Of a stretch of DNA of 44,168 nt, positions 32,782 through 40,147 are shown piece by piece. Position numbers and translations under genes: made by a program. The stretch comes from a virus, in IMG/VR virus record IMGVR_UViG_3300043395_002808, positions 1-44,168 of that record, one strand, 5' to 3'. The notes under the pieces are model-generated. The model did no database searches. It saw only the letters and a list, made by a program, of their open reading frames with translations, and was not told the DNA's origin. Within the stretch, counting starts at the first letter, position 1. Each line of letters opens with the position of its first letter.

Positions 32782-33050
32782 TTTCTAAACACCCTCAAAA
32801 CAGCCTTAGCGAGCGCGTCGCCTGTGGCGGGCTCAATCGCCGTGTGCTTGAAGCCTGTCTTAGTAAGCCATGCTCTAAACTGCTCGACGGTGTAGCGGGT
32901 GCGGTCGGCCCTTAGCGCCTGTATCTCTGCGCGTCCGTCGGCGGTGATGCCGTAAATAGCGCTGATACCGGGCGCGATCTCGCCGCGTCTAAAGCTCTTA
33001 TAGCCTGCGGGGTCTGCTTGCCTTGCGGCGTGTTCGTTGGGGTATGGCAC
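32778..33050 (-). CDS. Small phage protein with PYPNEHAAR domain
   Basis: 90 aa. The beginning, MPYPNEHAARQADPAGYKSF, followed by a basic RRGEI segment, matches to my recollection a short domain often seen in phage head proteins, sometimes fused to proteases or polyvalent proteins. The middle GISAIYGITADGRAEIQALR is beta and the end (AWLTKTGFKHTAIEPATG) mixed. Function unknown. It lies between the first module-bearing protein and the MuF-like gene. Confidence 0.65.
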   Translation of the reverse strand: MPYPNEHAARQADPAGYKSFRRGEIAPGISAIYGITADGRAEIQALRADRTRYTVEQFRAWLTKTGFKHTAIEPATGDALAKAVLRVFRK

Positions 33051-33053
33051 GGG

Positions 33054-35489
33054 CTAGCCCTCTGCATCGACTGAGCGATACGCCCCGCGCGCGTCGGCGG
33101 GGAGGTTGTGTCTTTCGGCGAGCTGAGCGCCTAGCTTGTCCGCCGCTTCGTTATAGTCTAGCGGAGGTGCGGCGAAAAAATCCTCTACTTCGGGGGCCTC
33201 TGTCATTGAGATAAACTCATCTATAGAGTCCTCTAGCGCGGTGGGCGTGGGGTTGAGCACAAATAGTTTTAAAAAGCTGTTAGCGAGGGGGTCGGCGCTC
33301 ACGCGGTTAATCATGCTCCGAATATCACGCGCCGCCGCGAGGCTCTCGCCGCGTTGCTCGCCAAAGTCAAATGTACTCTGACCGAATAACATCTCTCTAA
33401 TGTTCGCGTCGCGCTTCTCGGGGCTCTGCCGCGCTTTGATTATGTCTTTATTGAGCGCGTAGTTATAAACGGCGATAGCGTCGGCTAGGCTCTTGCGCGT
33501 CTGATCGCTGAGCCCCTGCGCGGCTAGCTTGCCTACGGCTACGGTGAGGTTTTCGTAGGTGCTAAAATCGAGGCTCGCTAGTAGCGCCTCGTCACGGAGG
33601 ATATAGCCTATTAGCGTTTGCATAATCAGCTCTCGCCCGTTGGCGTTTAGCGTGCCGTCGTCGCGGATATATTCAACGGCGTTTTGATCGGTGATGATCT
33701 TATCGCGCCTTAGCGCCGTTAAAAAGTCCGTGAGCGCGTTGCTCGGTTTGGTTAAAAAGCGGTTTATTGAGTAGTCCGGCGGGACGCGCGCGAGGGTCGC
33801 TTTAAGTGTTCTGAGCGTCTCTTGACTGAGCTGTGAGGCAAGCGCGCGCCCCTTTATGCGCCCCTCCATACCTTGCATCTTGGTAGCGTTCGCCGCGCGC
33901 ACTATCTGGGCTAGTGTGCGTGCGTCATCGGCGGGTGGGTCATATACGCGCACTAACATTGGCGCTTTAAGGGCGTCCACATCAGCGGGGCTAAAGCCAA
34001 AAGCGGCCGCCTCCTCGCGTAGCTTGTCTTTGTAGGCCTGCGCGTGGTCGGGGCGGTTAGCGTAAACTAGCTGGAGTGTCATAGTGCGGCTGTTCCCGCC
34101 TAACACTACACCCTCGGGGGTGATGATGGGTGCGCCGTTGGTGGCGTCGGGGTTGGTGTTGATCATAAAGTCGGGGTTAAAGCCGCTCACATTCCTCAAA
34201 ACCTTGAGCTGTTCGCCGCGCTCTTGATGATATGCGCGCTCCTGTATCCCTTCGGGGTAGTCTTGGCGCGGTGAGAAGCTGAGCGGGTCGTGTGAGGGGA
34301 TCGCGTCGCCCGCCTCGATGAGCACATAGCGCGCGCGCTGTCGCTCGCTCTTACCCGGTAGCCCCGGCAGGATAATATCCATCTCTCGCCCCTCGCGCTT
34401 TGGCTCTGTCTGTGAGCCTAAGAGCGCGATTACGCGCGGATCGAGGGCTAGGGCGGGGTTGCCCTTAACTAGCTCGCTCAACTGCTCTAGGAGGGCGTTA
34501 ACCTTCGCCGCGTCTTTGCGTGCGGGCTCGCGCTCCTCGCTCCTGTCAATGTCCTCATAGGTCGGCGTTGGTAGCTCGCCCGCGTTGGCCTGCGCGTAGT
34601 CGTCAAAAATAAACTCATACTGCCCGCTTAATAGCGTGAGGCTCCACGCGGTTTGATCTGCCCGCCGAGCCGCCGCCGGCCCCGGCGTGTAAACGGTCGC
34701 GCCGTTGGCGGTGATCGTCTCGCGTAGCCGCCCCTCTGCTAGCGCCTGCTCTAGCGCCTCCCTCATCTCATCGCTCGCGCGTCCCCTCGCCGTGCGGCGC
34801 CTTGAGCCGTCTATGTCCTGCTCGACCTTTGAGCCCTTAATGAGCTCCGCCGTGAGCGTGTCCACGCGCGGCGCACCTGTAAACACTTGATCTTGATCAC
34901 GGCGCTCATAGAGGGCCGCCGCCTTTACCGTGTCGCCCTCTGCTAGCGCTCTGCTGAGGTCTGCGCGGAGGGCTGAGCGGGCGCCCGCGCCTAGCGCCTT
35001 GTCGGTTGCGCTGTAGTCGCCGCCCTCGCTCTCCGGCATCGTCTCAAAGTTATTCGGGCGCTCGCGCTTGGGTGCAGGTGCTGAGGGCGCTGAGGGGGCG
35101 GGCTCGTCCTCGATCCCCGCCGCGCGCTTAGCCTCTCTTAGCTTCTCCGCCGCGCGCTGTGCCTGCTTCTCTGCCTGCTTCACTTGGCGCTCAAGCGCGG
35201 GCGCGTGGTGGGCGCGTAGTAGCGCCGCGAGCTCGTCGCGTGTCATCTCTACACTAGCGCCGCTCTCGTCGTGTTCAACGGTCAAGCGCTCACCGTCTAG
35301 CGCCTTGATGTGAAAATGTCCCTCCTGCCCGTTGTGCGTGAGCCTAAAGGCCGCCCCCGCCTTCATGTGCTCCTTTAGCGCCACGCCCCCGCCGTGTTGC
35401 TCTCTGTAAAAGTAGGTGTAGCCCCCGCCCGCCTTCGGTACTCGCTTGATATATTTGTGCTGTCTCGCTTTGATCAAGTCGCTGAACAT
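33054..35489 (-). CDS. Tag-module protein A: shared N-terminal module plus ddrB-ParB-like polyvalent domain
   Basis: 811 aa. Residues 1-91 are the shared module (MFSDLIKARQHKYIKRVPKA ... GHFHIKALDGERLTVEHDES ... EMTRDELAALL). A basic helix follows (AEKQAQRAAEKLREAKRAAG), then an unknown segment. At about 385-515 there is a ddrB-ParB-like domain (YVLIEAGDAIPSHDPLSF, YPEGIQERAYH, PDFMINTNPDATNGAPIITP, VVLGGNSRTMTLQL). A long helical C-terminal half follows. ddrB-ParB domains are known from the 'polyvalent proteins' that phages and conjugative elements send into the host with DNA. A virion-borne, injected protein acting on host or phage DNA is therefore likely. It follows the 102-aa gene by one base. 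Confidence 0.8.
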   Translation of the reverse strand: MFSDLIKARQHKYIKRVPKAGGGYTYFYREQHGGGVALKEHMKAGAAFRLTHNGQEGHFHIKALDGERLTVEHDESGASVEMTRDELAALLRAHHAPALERQVKQAEKQAQRAAEKLREAKRAAGIEDEPAPSAPSAPAPKRERPNNFETMPESEGGDYSATDKALGAGARSALRADLSRALAEGDTVKAAALYERRDQDQVFTGAPRVDTLTAELIKGSKVEQDIDGSRRRTARGRASDEMREALEQALAEGRLRETITANGATVYTPGPAAARRADQTAWSLTLLSGQYEFIFDDYAQANAGELPTPTYEDIDRSEEREPARKDAAKVNALLEQLSELVKGNPALALDPRVIALLGSQTEPKREGREMDIILPGLPGKSERQRARYVLIEAGDAIPSHDPLSFSPRQDYPEGIQERAYHQERGEQLKVLRNVSGFNPDFMINTNPDATNGAPIITPEGVVLGGNSRTMTLQLVYANRPDHAQAYKDKLREEAAAFGFSPADVDALKAPMLVRVYDPPADDARTLAQIVRAANATKMQGMEGRIKGRALASQLSQETLRTLKATLARVPPDYSINRFLTKPSNALTDFLTALRRDKIITDQNAVEYIRDDGTLNANGRELIMQTLIGYILRDEALLASLDFSTYENLTVAVGKLAAQGLSDQTRKSLADAIAVYNYALNKDIIKARQSPEKRDANIREMLFGQSTFDFGEQRGESLAAARDIRSMINRVSADPLANSFLKLFVLNPTPTALEDSIDEFISMTEAPEVEDFFAAPPLDYNEAADKLGAQLAERHNLPADARGAYRSVDAEG

Positions 35490-35493
35490 CTTA
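35217..35493 (-). repeat. Module copy A (direct repeat, coding)
   Basis: First 91 codons of protein A plus the preceding TAAG. Nearly identical at DNA level to 37221-37497 and 38704-38980; by eye, most of the roughly 275 bases match, with scattered third-position changes. The repeat includes the stop codon of the upstream gene (TAAGATG). Confidence 0.85.
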
Positions 35494-35799
35494 ATACACC
35501 GTCTCCGGGTCGTCGGTTGGGGTAAAGGGTGCTAGGTCAATCGGCGGGCTGATTGTGTATGTGAGCCCCGTGTAAAAAGCGCTCATGTACTGCGCGCTGT
35601 TCGTGTAGCTCATGCTGTTAGTGAGCTCTGCGGGCCCGATATAGTAGCCGGGGCGGTGCTCAAGCGTCTCCTTGTACGCCGCGATTAGTAGCGCGTCCCC
35701 CTCGTAGGTGGCGTGAGTATCCTCTAGGGGGCTATTCGTCCATGTGAGCATAATACGCGCGCGGCGCCCCATGTATCTAAGCTCTAGCGTGTGCTTCAT
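35491..35799 (-). CDS. Small beta-rich protein between two tag-module genes
   Basis: 102 aa, starting MKHTLELRYMGRRARIMLTW and ending in an acidic tail, TPTDDPETVY. Tyr/Thr-rich; no family recognised. Its ATG overlaps the end of gene B (ATGA), and its stop is fused to the start of gene A (TAAGATG). It lacks the module. It might be a chaperone, inhibitor or partner of the protease-bearing protein B or of protein A, but this is guesswork from position. Confidence 0.55.
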   Translation of the reverse strand: MKHTLELRYMGRRARIMLTWTNSPLEDTHATYEGDALLIAAYKETLEHRPGYYIGPAELTNSMSYTNSAQYMSAFYTGLTYTISPPIDLAPFTPTDDPETVY

Positions 35800-37493
35800 G
35801 GTTGCGTGTAGCCCTTCAATATAGCGTAGGTGAGTAGATAGTGATGCGGATCAGCGGCGGCGAATAATGCTATATCCCACGCTTGACGCTTCGCGTCTGT
35901 CGTCGTGAAAAAGTTTTCTACACCCATGCTTACCATTTCGCTCTGTCCGTCATCGTATAGTTTGCCTATGTAGTTGTCCGTGTATTGATCCTCAAAATAA
36001 AGCTCTTTCCCTTTGTACTGTTTATACGCCCCTTGATTGATGCGTGTAAGGTGGGTCAATGTTACAGCGCGCTCTATCCCCTCGTATGCCTGCCCGCGCC
36101 GCTCTAGCGTGTGGGCTAGTTCATGCGCGGCTACTTTATTGTTTGTTCTTGTCGTTAAATATATCGTGGCGCCTTTACATTGCTCGCGGAAACCCTTTTT
36201 AGGTCTTGAGATATGGATAAATGTTGTCTGATCGTCTTGTGCGCGTGCGGGGTATGCTCTGCCTAGTATGTCCTCAATGTGCGCGAGCTCTCCTACAAGA
36301 TCAAACTGTTTAACGCTTACTTCTGTTTTATAGGATTGTTGGTGCCTCGCGTGTAGCACATCGGCGGGGTATAGTGTTTTATATAGAAAATCGGCGTTGG
36401 CCGCGCTTACTTCCTTTAAGAGCGCGAGGCTTGCCGCGTTTATGTACTGTCTTATGTTTTCCTGCCGTTCTGCGTGTGTCACTTCGGGGTATAGTCGCTC
36501 TGCCTCGGCCCTCACGGGTATTTCTGCCTGTTTTAGCGCCGTGTCAGCCTCCCGGGCCTTTTGACGCGCTTGATCTACTCGCGTCTCATATTCCGCGATC
36601 CGTATATTGAGCTGTGCTCTATCCCCTCGTATGTCTGCGTACGACTCTCTATTATTCGCTTCTTTTAGCACCTTCCGATATGCGGCTTCTGCTTCGTCAA
36701 ATGCGCGCCTCTCGTTCTGCGTATGCTCTTGAATATACTTAAATCGCGCCTCGTCGGCTATAATAGGGTCGGGGTTTGCGGCTAATGCCTCTATCTTAGC
36801 CTGTTTGTAAACCTCAATAGCCGATAAAACGGCGGCGTTCTCCTGTGCCGCGCGCTCTAGCGCTTTGTTGTAGCTTTCGCAATATGCGGCGGTGTCGCCC
36901 GTCGTTAGCTCCTGTAATCTAGCCGTAAACATTACATCCGGGTTTGTGCTTGTGCGGCCTCTGCTCTTTGAAAAGCTGGCAAGCGCGGCGGCTACCTTCT
37001 CGGGGGTCACGCGCGCCTTTTCGAGCACCTCGCGCGCTAGCTTGTTCTCCGTGGCGGCGCTCTTAATGTCCTCTCCCACCTTCAAGCGCGCCTCCGCCTC
37101 TGCGGCTAGCCTCTCTGCGCGCTTGTTGCCTATGTAGTCGGGCGTCTCTCGCTTGAGCTTCTCTGCTCGCGCGCGCTTCTTGTCCGCGTCTGCCTGTAGC
37201 GCTTGGCGGTGCTGTCTCGTGAGAAGGGCCGCGAGCTCGTCGCGTGTCATCTCCACGCGGGCGCCGCTCTCGTCATGCTCAACGGTCAAGCGCTCACCGT
37301 CTAGCGCCTTGATGTGAAAATGGCCCTCCTGTCCGTTGTGCGTGAGCCTAAAGGCCGCCCCCTCCTTCATGTGCTCCTTTAGCGCCACGCCCCCGCCGTG
37401 TTGCTCCCTGTAAAAGTAGGTGTAGCCCCCGCCCGCCTTCGGTACTCGCTTAATATATTTATGCTGTCTCGCTTTGATCAAATCGCTGAACAT
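35796..37493 (-). CDS. Tag-module protein B: shared module, coiled coil and HELAH zinc metallopeptidase
   Basis: 565 aa. Residues 1-141 are the extended module shared with protein C (through ERLAAEAEARLKVGE). Residues about 150-350 are long charged helices. The C-terminal domain has the zincin helix HELAH (457-461, in NKVAAHELAHTLERRG) and a downstream SEMVSMGVENFF with Glu519 or Glu526 as possible third ligand. Metallopeptidase domains of this type occur in other phage head proteins. The body of this gene is visibly richer in A+T than its neighbours, while the module is not. Likely packaged in the head and ejected, cleaving a virion or host protein. Confidence 0.8.
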   Translation of the reverse strand: MFSDLIKARQHKYIKRVPKAGGGYTYFYREQHGGGVALKEHMKEGAAFRLTHNGQEGHFHIKALDGERLTVEHDESGARVEMTRDELAALLTRQHRQALQADADKKRARAEKLKRETPDYIGNKRAERLAAEAEARLKVGEDIKSAATENKLAREVLEKARVTPEKVAAALASFSKSRGRTSTNPDVMFTARLQELTTGDTAAYCESYNKALERAAQENAAVLSAIEVYKQAKIEALAANPDPIIADEARFKYIQEHTQNERRAFDEAEAAYRKVLKEANNRESYADIRGDRAQLNIRIAEYETRVDQARQKAREADTALKQAEIPVRAEAERLYPEVTHAERQENIRQYINAASLALLKEVSAANADFLYKTLYPADVLHARHQQSYKTEVSVKQFDLVGELAHIEDILGRAYPARAQDDQTTFIHISRPKKGFREQCKGATIYLTTRTNNKVAAHELAHTLERRGQAYEGIERAVTLTHLTRINQGAYKQYKGKELYFEDQYTDNYIGKLYDDGQSEMVSMGVENFFTTTDAKRQAWDIALFAAADPHHYLLTYAILKGYTQP

Positions 37494-37536
37494 CTTAACG
37501 CACCTCCCCGGCGCTCATGCGCTCGATTGTGTCTAG
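37071..37536 (-). repeat. Module copy B (extended direct repeat across a gene junction)
   Basis: Covers the first 141 codons of protein B, the preceding stop, and the final ~13 codons of protein C (LDTIERMSA plus variable residues). Matches 38554-39019 over its whole length. The duplicated unit spans the end of one gene and the beginning of the next. Confidence 0.8.
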
Positions 37537-38976
37537 TAGTGGTTTAAGTATTTCAAGGTCTTTTGTAATGAGCCACCGGGCGGTCTTGCGCTCCTCGTAT
37601 TGTCTTAAGGGTGTTCTAAAATGTGTGTCTCTCGTAAACTTCTGTTCTGAGCGTAAAACCTTAGTCCATGTTTTAAAGGAGTTGATCGCGCGTAGCGTGC
37701 GTGGGTCGATCTCTATCTTTCTAAGTATGGCGTTATCTAGTTCTGAGATCGTCACCGCGAGCTCATCTAATAGCTCTGCGTCTGCCTCTGTGGCTTCTGC
37801 GGGGCGGGGATGTTTGGGGTCATCGTAAATGTTCGCCATACTTAAAGCGCTCTTTACGCGGTTCGCCATAGACTGAGGTTTTTTTGTAAAATCTGCGTTT
37901 AACGCGGGGTGCATTTTATATTTTAGAGGTTTGATCTTTTGCTCTGTCCCCCGCGCCGCGCGCCGCTGATATTGAGCGGCTGAGGCGCCTGTTAGCGTGG
38001 GGGTTGATAGGTCGGGGTCTGTGCCTTCCGGGGTGTAGTCGGGCGGGGTTGTGTGGGCTGTAGCGGGTTTTTCTTTATCTTGTAATGTCTCGGCGACGGC
38101 TCTTTTAGCGTGCTCTTGTGCGTCTTTTAGGTGTCTAAACCTCTTCTCTTTGTCGGCGTAATACATATTTAAGAGCGGTAGCTTAACAGCGTACTCATAC
38201 ACCTCCCACGGTTGGTCTGTGCCGTCGCGCCCGTAGGCGTACTCAATCTCTCCCACTACAAAACCGTCAACTATGATCGCGTCGCTCTTGTTGTGGTGCG
38301 ATGTGGCGCCCGTCTTATATGTCACTAACTGAACAGCGGGCGCCTCTTTTGCTTTTTCTTTTTCGAGTATATCGACTACTTGATTAAGCCTTGTTAGCTC
38401 CGCTGTCTCTGCCTCTGTGGGCGGCGTCCCCTCTCGCGTGAGGTTCTCCATTATGCGCTTTTTTAGCTCGCTGAGTGCTTGGCGGGCTTGGTTGAGCGTG
38501 AAGGGTTGAGGTGTGGCGGGCTTCTGCGGGGGTGTGGGGTTGGCGGTGCGCTCCTCTCCCACTTTCAAGCGGGCCTCAGCCTCTGCGGCTAGCCTCTCGG
38601 CGCGCTTGTTGCCTATGTAGTCGGGCGTCTCTCGCTTGAGCTTCTCTACTCGCGCTCGCTTCTTGTCCGCGTCTGCCTGTAGCGCTTGGCGGTGTTGTCT
38701 AGTGAGAAGGGCGGCGAGCTCATCGCGTGTCATCTCTACACTAGCGCCGCTCTCGTCATGCTCAACGGTCAAGCGCTCCCCGTCTAGCGCCTTGATATGA
38801 AAATGTCCCTCCTGCCCGTTGTGCGTGAGCCTAAAGGCCGCCCCCGCCTTCATGTGCTCCTTTAGCGCCACGCCCCCGCCGTGTTGCTCTCTGTAAAAGT
38901 AGGTGTAGCCCCCGCCCGCCTTCGGTACTCGCTTGATATATTTGTGCTGTCTCGCCTTGATCAAGTCGCTGAACAT
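37495..38976 (-). CDS. Tag-module protein C: shared module plus unrecognised body
   Basis: 493 aa from the ATG at 38976, the position equivalent to the starts of A and B. An ATG 15 bases upstream overlaps the previous gene and is less likely. Residues 1-141 are the extended module. The body has a helix (QARQALSELKKRIMENLTRE), a mixed domain with QLVTYKTGATSHHNKSDAII and VVGEIEYAYGRDGTDQPWEV, a linker rich in Pro/Thr, and a C-terminal helical domain ending LLDTIERMSAGEVR. I recognise no catalytic motif. The body DNA is A+T-richer than average here. The C-terminal DTIERMSA repeats that of the 385-aa protein upstream. Confidence 0.7.
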   Translation of the reverse strand: MFSDLIKARQHKYIKRVPKAGGGYTYFYREQHGGGVALKEHMKAGAAFRLTHNGQEGHFHIKALDGERLTVEHDESGASVEMTRDELAALLTRQHRQALQADADKKRARVEKLKRETPDYIGNKRAERLAAEAEARLKVGEERTANPTPPQKPATPQPFTLNQARQALSELKKRIMENLTREGTPPTEAETAELTRLNQVVDILEKEKAKEAPAVQLVTYKTGATSHHNKSDAIIVDGFVVGEIEYAYGRDGTDQPWEVYEYAVKLPLLNMYYADKEKRFRHLKDAQEHAKRAVAETLQDKEKPATAHTTPPDYTPEGTDPDLSTPTLTGASAAQYQRRAARGTEQKIKPLKYKMHPALNADFTKKPQSMANRVKSALSMANIYDDPKHPRPAEATEADAELLDELAVTISELDNAILRKIEIDPRTLRAINSFKTWTKVLRSEQKFTRDTHFRTPLRQYEERKTARWLITKDLEILKPLLDTIERMSAGEVR

Positions 38977-39019
38977 CTTAACGCCCCTCATCTGCGCTCA
39001 TGCGCTCGATAGTGTCTAG
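38554..39019 (-). repeat. Module copy C (extended direct repeat across a gene junction)
   Basis: First 141 codons of protein C plus the last ~14 codons of the upstream 385-aa gene (LDTIERMSADEGR). Paired with 37071-37536. The region coding DTIERMSA and the stop-start junction GTTAAGATG are conserved, with short divergence just before the stop. Confidence 0.8.
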
Positions 39020-40135
39020 TGTGCGCTCCACCCACGCGCGCCCCGGATCGCCGCCCCATAAGAGCCACGCTATAGCGCCGGCGCTCGGCCCGCCGTCGGG
39101 GTGTGTGCCGCGTGCGTTCTTGGCGTGGCGGCTAAAAAAGCCCCTCATCATTTTAAGGGTGTCTAGGGTGAGCTCGTCGCGGTGTGAGAGGTTAACGGCG
39201 CGTTGCACCCCCGAGCCTATCCCCTGCTCCCCCGCCTCTTGTGTGCTGAGCCCGCCGCGCTTGTACTTGCGGCGGAGCTCTAGCCCTCTGCGCGCCGCGC
39301 GGGCTACCGATTCGGGGGGGCGTGTGAGCCCCGGAGGTAGTCCTGCCTTACTGATCGCGTCTGCGTCCGCCTCGCGCGCTAGGTCTGCGTCGGCTGTGGT
39401 GCGCGTCTTGCCGCCTGTTAAAAAGCTATATACGCGCGCGATAGCCCATTGCTCAGCGGTGGCGCCGGGGCGGTGCCCGCTTGTCGCCCACGCCTTGAGC
39501 CCTCGATCATATACCCGCCGCAGGATAGCGCGACGCACCCCGCCCACCTCCGCCGCCGCTCTTAAAAAGGCCTCCTTGCCGGGGCCCTTCTGCTCCTCGC
39601 GCACCTTTTCAGCTAGCGCCGTGCGTGTGTACTTTGAGGGGCGCGTGGGTGTCTCATCGCCGGGTAAGTCCTCATACAGCGCCCGCCCCGTGATCCCCTC
39701 GTCTTGTCGCCGCTCTATCACGCGCTCTCGCGCCGCGCGCGTCTCTGCGTCTAGCCCTGTGAAGTATTTAGCGGGGTGCTCTCGCCCGTCGCCGTCGGTG
39801 TCCACGCCCTTTTTAACGGGGGCGGGCGCCGCCTCTAAAAGCATATCGGCGAGCTCATCGGCGAGGCTCTCGGCGCGGCGCGTATAGCGGCGCGTCATGT
39901 CCTCAGCGAGCTCTCTTACTAGCTCCACCTCTCCCCCCCGCCCTCGCGCTTTGAGTATCTCAATAACGGGGATAACGGGCGCGTAGGGCTCCATCTCAAC
40001 GGCGCCCCGCACCTCACCCGCTGATATTCCGCGCACCCGCTTTGCTCGTTGTGCGAATAGCTGGCGGGCGACCTCCCACAAGGTTAAAGGGTCGCTGAGG
40101 GCGGCGCGCGGGCCGTTTATGTCTATGCTGTACAT
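38978..40135 (-). CDS. Phage head-associated protein with DUF5824-like and IAWLLWGG segments
   Basis: 385 aa. The middle (SKYTRTALAEKVREEQKGPG, then DRGLKAWATSGHRPGATAEQ and WAIARVYSFLTGG) resembles the DUF5824-type domain. Near the C-terminus, MMRGFFSRHAKNAR followed by GAIAWLLWGGDPGRAW matches a short segment frequent in phage head and protease-linked proteins. Upstream, HPAKYFTGLDAETRAARERV is another recurring phage motif. Function unknown; probably a virion protein. It ends in RTLDTIERMSADEGR, shared with protein C. Twelve bases separate it from the helicase gene. Confidence 0.65.
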   Translation of the reverse strand: MYSIDINGPRAALSDPLTLWEVARQLFAQRAKRVRGISAGEVRGAVEMEPYAPVIPVIEILKARGRGGEVELVRELAEDMTRRYTRRAESLADELADMLLEAAPAPVKKGVDTDGDGREHPAKYFTGLDAETRAARERVIERRQDEGITGRALYEDLPGDETPTRPSKYTRTALAEKVREEQKGPGKEAFLRAAAEVGGVRRAILRRVYDRGLKAWATSGHRPGATAEQWAIARVYSFLTGGKTRTTADADLAREADADAISKAGLPPGLTRPPESVARAARRGLELRRKYKRGGLSTQEAGEQGIGSGVQRAVNLSHRDELTLDTLKMMRGFFSRHAKNARGTHPDGGPSAGAIAWLLWGGDPGRAWVERTLDTIERMSADEGR

Positions 40136-40147
40136 AGCCCGCCCCCT

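Noticed and set aside
38977-38991. Upstream ATG giving protein C five more residues (MRGVK)
   Set aside because: It overlaps the previous gene end, while ATG 38976 is at the same junction (TAAGATG) as the starts of proteins A and B.
39000-39887. Long plus-strand open frame of 295 codons opposite the 385-aa gene
   Set aside because: Its translation is Ser/Arg/Pro-rich low-complexity typical of antisense to GC-rich genes, and the minus-strand frame carries recognised phage motifs.
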